36,671 nucleotides of DNA, taken from the NCBI GenBank assembly GCA_964450715.1, contig CAYVFC010000080.1, forward strand, positions 1 through 36,671. The letters run 5' to 3'. The notes beneath the pieces are model-generated. The model saw nothing but the letters and a program-made list of their open reading frames with translations. It searched no databases and was not told the DNA's origin. The number at the start of each line of letters is the position of its first letter. Within the stretch, counting starts at the first letter, position 1. Shown here piece by piece: positions 20,843-28,890 of the stretch. The DNA is from CAYVFC01 sp964450715 (GTDB lineage: Bacteria; Myxococcota_A; Polyangia; Polyangiales; JAFGIB01). The position numbers were made by a program, and so were the translations under genes.

Positions 20843-22669
20843 ATGCTTGGCGAAATTACGGTACATCGGGATTGCCCCTCCGCCGGTCTTGCCGGACGGC
20901 GTCTGGGGCGTTACCAGCTGCTGACCAGGCTGGCCGTGGGGGGAATGGCCTCGATCTACGTGGCCCGAGCGCTGGGAGTGGCGGGATTCGAGCGGCTGGT
21001 GGCGGTAAAAATCCTGCACCCCCATATCGCCCACGAGCGGGAATTCATCGCCATGTTTCTCGATGAGGCCCGGCTGGCCGCTCGGATACACCATACGAAC
21101 GTGGTGTCGACCATCGATATCGATGACGCTCCGGACACCGGATTTTACCTGGTGATGGACTACATACCCGGGGACCACCTGGGGGCGCTCATGCGAGGGG
21201 CGGCTCGCTCTGGCGAACCATTGCCGGTCCGCGACGCGCTGCGCATCGCGGTCGATGCGCTGGCCGGGCTGGCGGCCGCGCACGAGTTGCGGGACGAGAG
21301 CGGGCAGCGGTTGAACCTAGTGCACCGCGATGTCTCGCCGCAGAACATCCTGGTGGGAACGGACGGGATCGCCCGCTTGACCGACTTCGGCGTGGCCAGG
21401 GCCGAGAACCGGATCAGCGCCACCCGCGACGGCCAGTTCAAAGGCAAGCTTTGTTATATGGCTCCCGAGCAGGCGTCCGGAGGGCAGGCCGACCAGCGTT
21501 CCGACCTGTTTTCCATGGGTATCATTCTTTGGGAGTGTCTCACCGGCCGCCGTCTATTCCGTGGTGATAATCCGGCGGCCACGCTGAGCATGGTATGCCG
21601 GGAGCCTATCGCGCCGCCGTCCTGCTTCGATGCCGGGCTGGCGCGATTCGATCCGATCCTGGCCCAGGCGCTACACCGGGACGTCGAGCGCCGCTTTGGA
21701 TCCGCCGTCGAGTTCGCGGACGCGATCGAGAAGGCAGCCGAGGCCCTGGGCGGGCTGGGGTCGCGGCGCACGGTCTCGAACCTGGTCGAGAAGCACGCGT
21801 CCGAGAAGTTGGCCATCGAGCGGGAGCTGATCGGTGCGGCGGCAACCTCGCTCGACACCGAGCCGGAATCCGAGGACACGGTCAACGGCGTTCCCTGGGC
21901 TCCAGACGCCACGGTCGCGGCCGGCACCGGGCCGAACGATGGGCGCGCGCGGTACGGCAGCCGGCTGGTCCGGACGCTCGGCGGGATCGGGCTCGGGATC
22001 GCGATAGGCGTTGCGTTTGCCGTACCCGCCTTTCTCACCAAGGGCGGCGAGACGGTCAGCGTCTACGCGGTTCCGAAGAGCGAGACGTTTCCAGCAACCG
22101 GTGCCGTCGAGCAGTCGCGTTTCCTTTCCTCGAACGTCGAGACCCTGGACGGGGACACGGATGGGTCGCCCGGGGGCGTCGGTCTGGCAGCGGACGGGTG
22201 CTTGCAGTTGTTCGAGGGCTCGCCCCAATCGACGGCGGAGGAGAGCCAGCTGGCGCGATGTCTGTACTATCAAGACGAGGGAACCACAGAGACGGAGTCC
22301 CGGGATCTGGATGACCGGGCCGGCGGGGGTCGCTGGCAGGCGAGCGCGAGGGCGACGTCGGCTTCGGGAGAGATTCGGGCGGTGGAAAAGGCGACCGAAA
22401 AGAGCGGTTTCGGACCATCGAGACCCGCGAGGACGCTCTCCTCGGTACCGGGTATCCCGGACAACCCGTTCGAGCTGCCCGGTTACCGAGCTCCGGGCCC
22501 AGTCGATGGTCCCGCCCCTTCCCCGCACAGCCCGACCGCGGCCGGGATACCCGAAAACCCGTTCGAACCCGCCGGGAGCGGAATATCGAGTTCGCGGGGC
22601 GACCCGAACGGTTCCGGATCTTTCGACCCCGTCCTTCCGCCGGACGGGATTCCGGCCAATCCGTTCTGA
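20843..22669 (+). CDS. Membrane-anchored Ser/Thr protein kinase with NPF repeats
   Basis: An N-terminal Hanks-type kinase domain spans residues 24-300: glycine loop LAVGGMASIY, VAVKIL (K56), E75, catalytic HRDVSPQN (161-168, D163), DFG (181-183) and APEQ (207-210). The HRDVSPQNIL variant is typical of myxobacterial kinases. A hydrophobic segment at 379-398 (GGIGLGIAIGVAFAVPAFL) probably anchors it in the inner membrane. The following 210 residues are low in structure with C453 and C473, then three copies of GIPxNPF: GIPDNPFE (537-544), GIPENPFE (568-575) and GIPANPF at the extreme C-terminus. The ATG has no clear Shine-Dalgarno; a start nearer GRRLGRYQLL is possible. No partner phosphatase is nearby. 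Confidence 0.92.
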   Translation: MLGEITVHRDCPSAGLAGRRLGRYQLLTRLAVGGMASIYVARALGVAGFERLVAVKILHPHIAHEREFIAMFLDEARLAARIHHTNVVSTIDIDDAPDTGFYLVMDYIPGDHLGALMRGAARSGEPLPVRDALRIAVDALAGLAAAHELRDESGQRLNLVHRDVSPQNILVGTDGIARLTDFGVARAENRISATRDGQFKGKLCYMAPEQASGGQADQRSDLFSMGIILWECLTGRRLFRGDNPAATLSMVCREPIAPPSCFDAGLARFDPILAQALHRDVERRFGSAVEFADAIEKAAEALGGLGSRRTVSNLVEKHASEKLAIERELIGAAATSLDTEPESEDTVNGVPWAPDATVAAGTGPNDGRARYGSRLVRTLGGIGLGIAIGVAFAVPAFLTKGGETVSVYAVPKSETFPATGAVEQSRFLSSNVETLDGDTDGSPGGVGLAADGCLQLFEGSPQSTAEESQLARCLYYQDEGTTETESRDLDDRAGGGRWQASARATSASGEIRAVEKATEKSGFGPSRPARTLSSVPGIPDNPFELPGYRAPGPVDGPAPSPHSPTAAGIPENPFEPAGSGISSSRGDPNGSGSFDPVLPPDGIPANPF

Positions 22670-22686
22670 CGGGTTTACGGGATGGA

Positions 22687-22717
22687 TAAAAAAAGGGCGG
22701 GTCCGTAGGACCCGCCC
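22687..22717 (-). terminator. Rho-independent terminator of the cold-shock gene
   Basis: Read on the minus strand there is a perfect 10-bp stem, GGGCGGGTCC and GGACCCGCCC, with a 3-nt loop, followed by TTTTTTT. It lies 28 nt beyond the csp stop. The hairpin may also stop transcription from the kinase gene on the plus strand, though there it lacks a good T tract. Confidence 0.88.
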
Positions 22718-22744
22718 GCTTAGCTGTCTATATATAGTAGCCCG

Positions 22745-22951
22745 CTAACCGACACGGCGGACGTTGGAAGCCTGCAACCCCTTGGGTCCCCTCGTGATCT
22801 CGAACTCCACCTCGTCACCATCGTTGAGGCTCTTGTACCCCTCCATCTGGATCGAGGTGTGATGAACGAATACGTCTTCACCCCCTTGTTCCTGCCGAAT
22901 AAAACCGAAACCCTTCGAATCGTTGAACCACTTCACTGAACCTTTTTCCAC
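22745..22951 (-). CDS. CspA-family cold-shock protein
   Basis: The 68-residue product fits the usual single-domain size. RNP1 is KGFGFI (13-18), RNP2 is DVFVHHTSI, and the family ending is GPKGLQASNVRRV. These OB-fold proteins bind single-stranded RNA or DNA and melt mRNA structure in the cytoplasm. The start is GTG at 22951, preceded by AAGGA at 5 nt spacing. It is transcribed alone and ends at the strong hairpin at 22687-22717. The upstream leader is pyrimidine-rich on the plus strand; no cold-shock box was identified. Confidence 0.95.
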   Translation of the reverse strand: MEKGSVKWFNDSKGFGFIRQEQGGEDVFVHHTSIQMEGYKSLNDGDEVEFEITRGPKGLQASNVRRVG

Positions 22952-23184
22952 TGTATTCCTTCTTTTCTCGTGGCGACCTCAAGGTCCCGCGGCCGCCAAA
23001 TACCCTATATTATTGCTTTTACGAATATCTCCGGAACTGTTCCAGGATACCGCTCGGAACGAACAGACCATGCGCCGATTCGTCGTCGGGGTCAAGCTAT
23101 CCGTCCCTTTCGTCCTCGATTCGCGGGCGTTCCCTTCTCATTCCGGTTTCCGACAGCGCCCCGTGCCGACGGCGGCCTGTATTT

Positions 23185-23349
23185 TCAGCTCTCGGCTTGC
23201 CGCTCGACCAGGGTTTTAAACAGCGTGTTCAGACGCTCCTCTCCACCAAAGCCGACCTGTACATCCAGGACCTCCTTGCCCTGCATGGCCACCACGGTGG
23301 GGATGCTCTGTACCCGGAACGCGCCGGAGATACCGGGCTCCTCGTCTCA
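23185..23349 (-). pseudogene. Thioredoxin C-terminal remnant
   Basis: On the minus strand, beginning right after a TGA at 23347-23349, the frame reads DEEPGISGAFRVQSIPTVVA then MQGKEVLDVQVGFG and stops at 23185-23187. This is the thioredoxin second half: the DENP-like strand, the RVQSIPT cis-proline motif and the GKEV hairpin. The half with the CGPC redox site is missing, and no start codon precedes it. The fragment therefore cannot be a redox enzyme. The DNA on its upstream side is the lspA leader, so a deletion or rearrangement probably joined them. Confidence 0.7.
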
Positions 23350-23429
23350 GTGGTACAGCGCTGGGGAACACCCGGCGGGATTTAGGTGTTATAAAGGTGT
23401 TACAAGGAAGCGAGAAAGCGGAGATCCGG

Positions 23430-23939
23430 ATGACGCTGAGGCAACGAATCCCGGGGGTGCTGGTCTTGCTGATCGCCGCCTCCGCCCTGGCCGGGTGCGA
23501 CATAGCCAGCAAGCGGTACGCGCAGGACCGGTACGCGGGCCAGCCGCCGCAACAGGTCATCTCGGGCGTCCTGGACCTCCGGTACGTGGAGAACCGCGAC
23601 GTGGCTTTCCGGGCTCTGCGCTGGATACCGGCGAGTATCCGCAAGCCTTTCGTTCTTTCGATGGTGGCAGCGTCGATCGTCGCCCTGTGCGCGGCGTTGT
23701 TCCTGTTACGCCGCGCTACCTTGGCCGAGCGCGCCGCGCTCACCTTGATCCTGGCCGGGGCCGCGGGCAACTTCATCGATCGCGTCGAGCTAGGTTACGT
23801 CATCGATTTCATCAACTTCGATTTCTGGCCGACCTTCAACCTGGCCGACATCTATCTGACCGCGGGCGGAGCCACGCTGCTCGCCTGGGGCCGGCGATTG
23901 CTCAGCGAGCAGGCGTGGACCGGGCAGGCGGCGCGATGA
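23430..23939 (+). CDS. lspA: Lipoprotein signal peptidase (signal peptidase II)
   Basis: LspA cleaves prolipoproteins at the lipobox after lipidation of the cysteine, in the inner membrane. The 169-residue protein has the four expected membrane helices (about 8-25, 68-90, 96-115, 140-160) and the catalytic aspartates in GAAGNFIDRV and FNLADI. The first motif corresponds to the NxxD and the second to the FNxAD signatures. ATG 23430 is chosen because GCGGAG precedes it at 6-7 nt; an upstream ATG at 23397 is less likely. Its presence fits the many lipoproteins in the window. The stop overlaps an ATG of an uncharacterised frame (ATGA). Helix 1 itself ends in ALAGC, a lipobox-like coincidence. Confidence 0.93.
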   Translation: MTLRQRIPGVLVLLIAASALAGCDIASKRYAQDRYAGQPPQQVISGVLDLRYVENRDVAFRALRWIPASIRKPFVLSMVAASIVALCAALFLLRRATLAERAALTLILAGAAGNFIDRVELGYVIDFINFDFWPTFNLADIYLTAGGATLLAWGRRLLSEQAWTGQAAR

Positions 23940-24271
23940 GGGCCGAGCTGGTCAACCAGTACCGGCAGTTCGAGCTACAGGGCGCACCGTTCGATAAGGG
24001 GGCGGTCGTGCGTCAGGACCGGTATGCGACGCGGCTCAACACTCCGTTTTTGCGCCCCCCGCCCGAGCCGAATTGGCTGCTGGATATGCCAAACTGCGCC
24101 GAGGCCCCGCTGGCCGCGCAGAGACAGAGCAAGGCGATAACCGTGCCCATCCGAATTGGTACGATGTGCGTCATAGGAGACCTCCGGCTCTGCATCATAC
24201 CACTATCCACCGGTCGAGCTGTCCCCCGCTTCCTCGAGCCCGCGTGCCTACGGTCGATTTCCCGGCCATAA
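23936..24271 (+). CDS. Uncertain frame coupled to lspA
   Basis: An ATG overlaps the lspA stop as ATGA, and the first 50 codons (AELVNQYRQFELQGAPFDKG and on) have the high third-position GC of neighbouring genes. After about 24085 the codon use loses that bias and the frame runs antisense through a better-supported signal peptide on the minus strand. The likely reading is a truncated gene whose real part ends near 24060. No family was recognised. Confidence 0.3.
   Translation: MRAELVNQYRQFELQGAPFDKGAVVRQDRYATRLNTPFLRPPPEPNWLLDMPNCAEAPLAAQRQSKAITVPIRIGTMCVIGDLRLCIIPLSTGRAVPRFLEPACLRSISRP
24013..24174 (-). CDS. Short exported protein, possibly the 5' part of a broken gene
   Basis: ATG 24174 has a strong GGAGG at 6 nt spacing. 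The product begins with a classic type I signal peptide: IRMGTVIALLCLCAASG then ASAQ, cleaved after ASA. Only about 27 residues follow (FGISSSQFGSGGGRKN) before the stop at 24013. Either this is a tiny secreted peptide or the rest of the gene was lost where it meets the oppositely oriented lspA-coupled frame. Two good 5' ends facing each other resemble the join at 1926-1979. Confidence 0.45.
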   Translation of the reverse strand: MTHIVPIRMGTVIALLCLCAASGASAQFGISSSQFGSGGGRKNGVLSRVAYRS

Positions 24272-24279
24272 TCGGGACG

Positions 24280-24456
24280 ATGCCATTCGTCAGGGTCAGG
24301 GGCGTGAAGGGCCTGGTCTGGGAGCCGGAAGCGTGCGGCAGCAAGAAACACCGCTGCAAGGATTGCCACTGTTGCCAGTGGTGCAGCGATGAACGGTGTA
24401 GCCTGTGCCAGCGATCGAGGAAGAAGAAGGGCAAGACTCGACGAAAGGGGCGGTAA
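24280..24456 (+). CDS. Small CxxC-rich protein, 58 aa
   Basis: The peptide MPFVRVRGVKGLVWEPEACG is followed by KKHRCKDCHCCQWCSDERCS and a lysine/arginine-rich tail. The spacing C-x2-C-x-C-x2-C-x4-C-x2-C suggests a zinc or iron-sulfur knuckle. From memory, very similar short proteins (MPFxRVKG...CKDCxSCQWCSDxRC) recur in Geobacter and other deltaproteobacteria, all of unknown role. Basic tail and zinc-finger-like cysteines would suit nucleic-acid binding, but this is inference. No strong Shine-Dalgarno was seen. Confidence 0.65.
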   Translation: MPFVRVRGVKGLVWEPEACGSKKHRCKDCHCCQWCSDERCSLCQRSRKKKGKTRRKGR

Positions 24457-24498
24457 ATCGACTTGGGTTAGCGTTTGAATCGTTGGGGGGAGGGAGCC

Positions 24499-25836
24499 CT
24501 ATTCCAGCTCGATCACCGTGCAGGGAAAGAAAGCGCTCACGGTTGAATCCGGATCGTCGAGCAGATCGTCACAAGGGGTGCCGAACAGCTCGAGCTGCCG
24601 GTCGTTGATCAGCTTCCAGCCGTCTTGGTCGTCGCAGGGGATGGCGGTGCCGTTGAGCTCGACCTTGCCATAGGCGCAGCCGTCGCCGATGTTCGTCACC
24701 CTTCCCTGCAAATCGATGACGCAGGTTAGGTGACCGCCCACGATCGACGCCAGCGTGGAGACCAGCGCGTCGGTGGAACTGACGCGATAGCTATCGGCCA
24801 CCGCCTCGCCGGGCTCGGCAGCCAGGCCCTGGCCGGCGTTGGCCAGGTCGTTGACGTGCTCTTGCGATAACTCGTCTTCTTCGGCCACCGCGATGACGAA
24901 GGTCTTGATGCCGTATTCGTCGTAGGCCCGACGAATCGCCTCTATCGCCTCCTCGCGCGCTCCGGCCGTGCCGTCCGGATCGAGTTGTTCGCACCTGTCG
25001 GGCTCGCCGTCCGTGGCCAGGATGAAGATGGTGGGGTCGCTGCCGGTGGTGAGCGCCGAGCCGGCTATCTGGCCCAAAATGGCTTCGATGGCGTCGCCGG
25101 TGGGGGTCTCCCCCACGGTTTCAGCAGCCCGGTATATCTCGTCGATCTCTGCATAGGCGCCGAGCTTCACCTCGACCTCGCCCGAGGAAGGGTCCTTTTG
25201 CGGCGCAACCGTAAGCAAGGGGCACTCGGGCGCGTGGTAGGACCCGGAATAGAGCGCGATCCCGAAGCGCACCACGTCCTGCAGCTTCTTGATCAACCCC
25301 TGCTCGCCCACCAGCGCCGTGCGCAGCGCGTCCCAGCGATCGTCCGCACCGGTGAAGGCGGTATCCATGGTGGCGGACTGGTCGATGATGATGATCACGT
25401 TAGGTGTCAGCTTGGTCGCCGGAACCGATCGCGCGCAGACGTTGGCGCCGTCGACCACGATTCCCGCGTCGTAGATCGGTTGGCTGCCGGCGCCGCTCGT
25501 CCCTCCGTCCGGGCCGTCCGAGCCGCCGGAACCGGCGACCGTCTCGCCCGCATCGCTGCCGGCCGTCTTGCAGCGTCCATCCAGGCCGCAGATTTCGTCT
25601 CCGCAGGACTCTTCGGAGTCTGGCCTACAATCCTGCGTGCAAGCGCCGTCCTGACAGTAAAACCAGGTGGGACAGGGATCGTCGTCGCTGCAGGTCCGGC
25701 CGCAGGCCTCCGGCGGATCTTCCCCGGCACAGGGCCCTGCTGCCCGTTCTCCCTCTTGCTGCCCCTCTTCTCCTTCGCATCCGACGGGGAAGAACGCTAG
25801 GGTGACTAACGTAAGAATAATAATCGAGCGCAGCAT
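24499..25836 (-). CDS. Lipoprotein with von Willebrand factor A domain
   Basis: Signal peptide MLRSIIILTLVTLAFFPVGC carries lipobox Cys20. A Cys-rich section (36-90, CSDDDPCPTWFYCQDGACTQ) and a Gly/Ser/Asp linker precede a VWA domain (about 145-375). The metal-ion-dependent adhesion site is present as DQSAT (D152), TPTGD (T246) and TDGEPD (D276). A C-terminal domain of about 70 residues has VTNIGDGCAYGKVELNG and cysteines. VWA lipoproteins of this layout are common in Myxococcota and presumably bind protein ligands at the outer surface in a Mg-dependent way. It is divergently oriented to the gene at 26208. A second VWA lipoprotein lies at 32893. Confidence 0.9.
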   Translation of the reverse strand: MLRSIIILTLVTLAFFPVGCEGEEGQQEGERAAGPCAGEDPPEACGRTCSDDDPCPTWFYCQDGACTQDCRPDSEESCGDEICGLDGRCKTAGSDAGETVAGSGGSDGPDGGTSGAGSQPIYDAGIVVDGANVCARSVPATKLTPNVIIIIDQSATMDTAFTGADDRWDALRTALVGEQGLIKKLQDVVRFGIALYSGSYHAPECPLLTVAPQKDPSSGEVEVKLGAYAEIDEIYRAAETVGETPTGDAIEAILGQIAGSALTTGSDPTIFILATDGEPDRCEQLDPDGTAGAREEAIEAIRRAYDEYGIKTFVIAVAEEDELSQEHVNDLANAGQGLAAEPGEAVADSYRVSSTDALVSTLASIVGGHLTCVIDLQGRVTNIGDGCAYGKVELNGTAIPCDDQDGWKLINDRQLELFGTPCDDLLDDPDSTVSAFFPCTVIELE

Positions 25837-26207
25837 ATTCTCTACCTTGCGCCGTCGTTACGGTTCGGTTCGAGACTCCGAACCGACTCGCCGCGTCGCG
25901 GTTCGCTACAGTACACAAAATAGTAACAGCCGACCCGATACGGCCGCAAGGAGCAGCTGCCAGAACCCGCTTCGCGAAAATACTTTCTACTGGCTCGGCG
26001 CGGGGCGAAAGGTGTGGGCCTCTTGACGACAATGTAGGATGGATACCAGACGAGATAAATGGTTTAATTTTCCGAAAACGAGGTGTACTCCCGAAAGGCG
26101 AAGCGAGGATCTCCTCGGCTCCGATATCGCGACCGCGAATGAAGGAGGGGGTTTGTCCGCTGGCGAGGAGAAGCACCTCAACGACTCCTTCGGTTGGAAT
26201 AGATGAA
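25837..26207. other. Divergent intergenic region
   Basis: This 371-bp region separates two divergently transcribed surface-protein genes and should hold both promoters. It is less GC-rich than the genes. No clear -35/-10 pair, operator, RNA gene or open frame with support is evident. Confidence 0.5.
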
Positions 26208-28871
26208 ATGAAAATGTCAAAAGGCATCGATAGATGGGTAGCGGCGGCGGCTCTGGCCGTGTCGCTCGGCCTTGCGCCCTGGTCGGCGACCGCCGCCTAC
26301 GAGCGAACCTTTGAGGCGGGAAGCCTCATCATCCCCATGGATCTGTCCTACCAGGACCACGGGCTGCTGCAGGCGTACGGCCTGGTCTTTCAGTTGCTGC
26401 GCCACGGTATACCGGTCTACTGGGTGATCTACGAGGAAAAGAAATGGCATGCGGTGCCCTGCGATACGGCGGGCGACGAGTGCGCCTGGGACTGCTGGGA
26501 AGAGGGCTCGGGAATTAAATGCGCCTACCCCACGGCCTCGCCCGACTTCTACGCCTCGGCGACCGTGCTCTGGGACGGCGACGGCCGGGTGTGGGACGCG
26601 GACAGCGGGGCCTCCACCGCGGATGCGATCAGCAACCACGGCTACCGGGGCGGGCCCTTTGTAATCGACGCCGCGCAGGCGGACCGTGCCCGCGAGATCA
26701 TCGATCTCTGGAACGATCCGGATCGCTGGCCGGCCGCGGACCAGTGCCCGCCCGCCGCCACTCCTGGCGAGTCGGACTGCTGGGCGCGGCGCAGCGTTTT
26801 CAATACGGTCACGGTGCACGAGGCAACCGCCGCTTTTCAAGGCGAGATCCGCAAGCGTATGGTCGCCGCTCCGACCATAGCCGTCTTTTCGGACGGCAAC
26901 GAGGACATCGCCACCGGTTACCTGCGCGCCGCCGGAATACATCAGTCAAACGGCCAAGAGTTTCCGGCAGCCAAGTGCGGCGCCTGCGGTCCCGGAACGG
27001 ACAACCCCGACATGCTGACGGTGGAGGCCATCATGGGGGAGATGGGAACCTGCACCGACCAGAACTACGACCACAAGAACGGAGCGCTCTTCACCGCGGA
27101 CGGCGTACCGGCCTATTGCCAGATCATGAGCATGCACTGGGGGGTCAACGACCGGAATACGGTCACCTGTGACGGCGACAACAACCTCACCTACCACGGG
27201 CACGAGGTGGTGGCCGAGGTGCGCCAGTTTCTGAACTACCCGACCCACTTCTTCGCCGAGTGCCAGGCGGTCAACGCTTACGAGAACACGGTTCCCGATC
27301 CCGAGGCGCCTTTTCTCGACGACACCGATCGCGTGGGTCACTTTCTCACCACCATCGGTACGCCTCCCTCCTGCGACGCCGATAACCCCTGTACCGGCGC
27401 CGATACCCAGGTGAGCTGCGGGGCCGGCGGTTGCGACGACGGCGCTCGCGACTGCTGTCTGCCCGACGACAACAAGGAGCTCGGCGCCGGTTTCCTGATC
27501 GGCGAGCAACCGGATACCGCGGACGTCAAGGTTCTCTCGCCCGCCATTCCCTACAACCAGCTCGACGGCTGGTTCGGCACTACCGGGGGCAGCGAGAAGT
27601 CCTACAACCTGAGCACCTTTCTGGGTACCGAGTACAAGAACGACATGGATATCACTTTTCTGACCGGCCCCGACGGTCCCGGCCAGGACGATATCTGGAT
27701 GACCGGCTACCTGGACGGCACCTGCGCCATTCACGCCGAGGGCGCCGGGCAGTGCCAGGGCGTGGGCAAGGTCAGTTACCTGGGCGGGCACGAGTACAAG
27801 ACCGACCTTCCCGTGTCCGAGAACTGGCAGACCCAGGGCACCCGCATGTTTCTCAACGCCCTGTTCGAGGCGGACTGCGTCACCACCGTGGGGCAACCCA
27901 GCTTCGTGCTGGAGCTGAGCGGAGAGACCGAGATCGCGACCCAGACCCTGCCCGTGACCGAGACCTATACCGTGAGCTACGAGAACCTGGGCATCGGCGC
28001 GGCGCTGGAGTCGGTGCTGGTGCTGACGCCGCCCGCCGGGGCCGCGGTAGACGATCAGCAGGCCGGTGGCGCTATCGTATCGGGCGACCTGGAATGGGAG
28101 ATCGGCTCTATCGGCTCCTGGTTGGCGATGGCGGGGGATCCCGACAACGCCGGATCGCGCTGGGCCGCCTTGACCTTCGATGCGGAGGGGCAATACCCGA
28201 TGCAGGCCCGAATGCGGTACCGCGTCGGCGTGTCCGTGCTGACCTCGCCCGCTGTCCAGGTGACGGTGCGGGTCGTGATCGATTCGGACGGGGATGGCGT
28301 GGGAGACGCAGACGACCCGGCCCCGGACGACGCTCGGCAATGCGGTGACTCGGATAACGACGATTGCGATGACTGCTCGGTCAGCGGCCATCTAGATCCA
28401 GCCAACGACGGACGGGACAGCGACGGCGACGGGCTGTGCGACACGGGAGATCCCAGGCCCGACGACCCCAGGCGTTGCGGTGACTCGGATAACGACACCT
28501 GCGATGACTGTGCGGTGACCGGCAAGCGCGACCCGGCCAACGACGGCGAGGACAGCGACGGCGACGGGTTGTGTGACGCGGGCGACCCCGATCCCTATAA
28601 CGCCGGGCCGCCGGACGCCGGCGATCCGGGTCCGGGCGGAGGAATCGACGGCGGAGTCGACATCGATGGGGGACCCGCGCTATCCGCGGACGGCTCGCTG
28701 GCCGGGAATAGCGACGGCGGATCCCGACAGGAAGAGGAAGACGACGGCTCGGGCTGCCAGTGCAATGCGGTAGGCGCCTCCTCCTCGGGATCTGGGTTAC
28801 TGCTCGTATTCTCCGTCCTGCTCCTGGTCGCCGCCAGACCGCGCCGCCGATCCGTCTCGCGGCGACGGTAA
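26208..28871 (+). CDS. Large exported protein with TSP3-like repeats and MYXO-CTERM-like anchor
   Basis: ATG 26208 or 26214 gives signal peptide WVAAAALAVSLGLAPWSATA. The N-terminal region of about 620 residues begins FEAGSLIIPMDLSYQDHGLL and includes GIPVYWVIYEEKKWH, with scattered cysteines and YLGGHEYKTDLP ... GTRMFLNALFEADC near its end. This architecture recurs in Myxococcota as a domain of unknown function. A DUF11/CARDB-like beta domain follows. Next come calcium-type repeats DSDGDGVGDADDPAPDD, DSDGDGLCDTGDPRPDD and DSDGDGLCDAGDPDPYN interspersed with CGDSDNDxCDDC. The C-terminus CQCNAVGAS, a hydrophobic stretch GLLLVFSVLLLVAA and RPRRR form a MYXO-CTERM-type sorting signal, processed and attached at the surface in related organisms. 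Confidence 0.85.
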   Translation: MKMSKGIDRWVAAAALAVSLGLAPWSATAAYERTFEAGSLIIPMDLSYQDHGLLQAYGLVFQLLRHGIPVYWVIYEEKKWHAVPCDTAGDECAWDCWEEGSGIKCAYPTASPDFYASATVLWDGDGRVWDADSGASTADAISNHGYRGGPFVIDAAQADRAREIIDLWNDPDRWPAADQCPPAATPGESDCWARRSVFNTVTVHEATAAFQGEIRKRMVAAPTIAVFSDGNEDIATGYLRAAGIHQSNGQEFPAAKCGACGPGTDNPDMLTVEAIMGEMGTCTDQNYDHKNGALFTADGVPAYCQIMSMHWGVNDRNTVTCDGDNNLTYHGHEVVAEVRQFLNYPTHFFAECQAVNAYENTVPDPEAPFLDDTDRVGHFLTTIGTPPSCDADNPCTGADTQVSCGAGGCDDGARDCCLPDDNKELGAGFLIGEQPDTADVKVLSPAIPYNQLDGWFGTTGGSEKSYNLSTFLGTEYKNDMDITFLTGPDGPGQDDIWMTGYLDGTCAIHAEGAGQCQGVGKVSYLGGHEYKTDLPVSENWQTQGTRMFLNALFEADCVTTVGQPSFVLELSGETEIATQTLPVTETYTVSYENLGIGAALESVLVLTPPAGAAVDDQQAGGAIVSGDLEWEIGSIGSWLAMAGDPDNAGSRWAALTFDAEGQYPMQARMRYRVGVSVLTSPAVQVTVRVVIDSDGDGVGDADDPAPDDARQCGDSDNDDCDDCSVSGHLDPANDGRDSDGDGLCDTGDPRPDDPRRCGDSDNDTCDDCAVTGKRDPANDGEDSDGDGLCDAGDPDPYNAGPPDAGDPGPGGGIDGGVDIDGGPALSADGSLAGNSDGGSRQEEEDDGSGCQCNAVGASSSGSGLLLVFSVLLLVAARPRRRSVSRRR

Positions 28872-28882
28872 ACCGGCGCCGC
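28859..28882. terminator. Hairpin between convergent genes
   Basis: GCGGCGACGGTAAACCGG continues to CGCCGC: outer stem GCGGCG/CGCCGC plus inner CGG/CCG pairs across the stop codon of the plus-strand gene, between two convergent genes. No T tract follows on either strand, so a factor-dependent or weak bidirectional terminator is the most that can be said. Confidence 0.35.
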
Positions 28883-28890
28883 GGAGGCGA

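Noticed and set aside
26946..28391. A 481-aa minus-strand frame antisense to the MYXO-CTERM protein.
   Set aside because: It shows only the mirrored composition of the real gene; similar shadows occur at 28993-30231 and 32875-34071.
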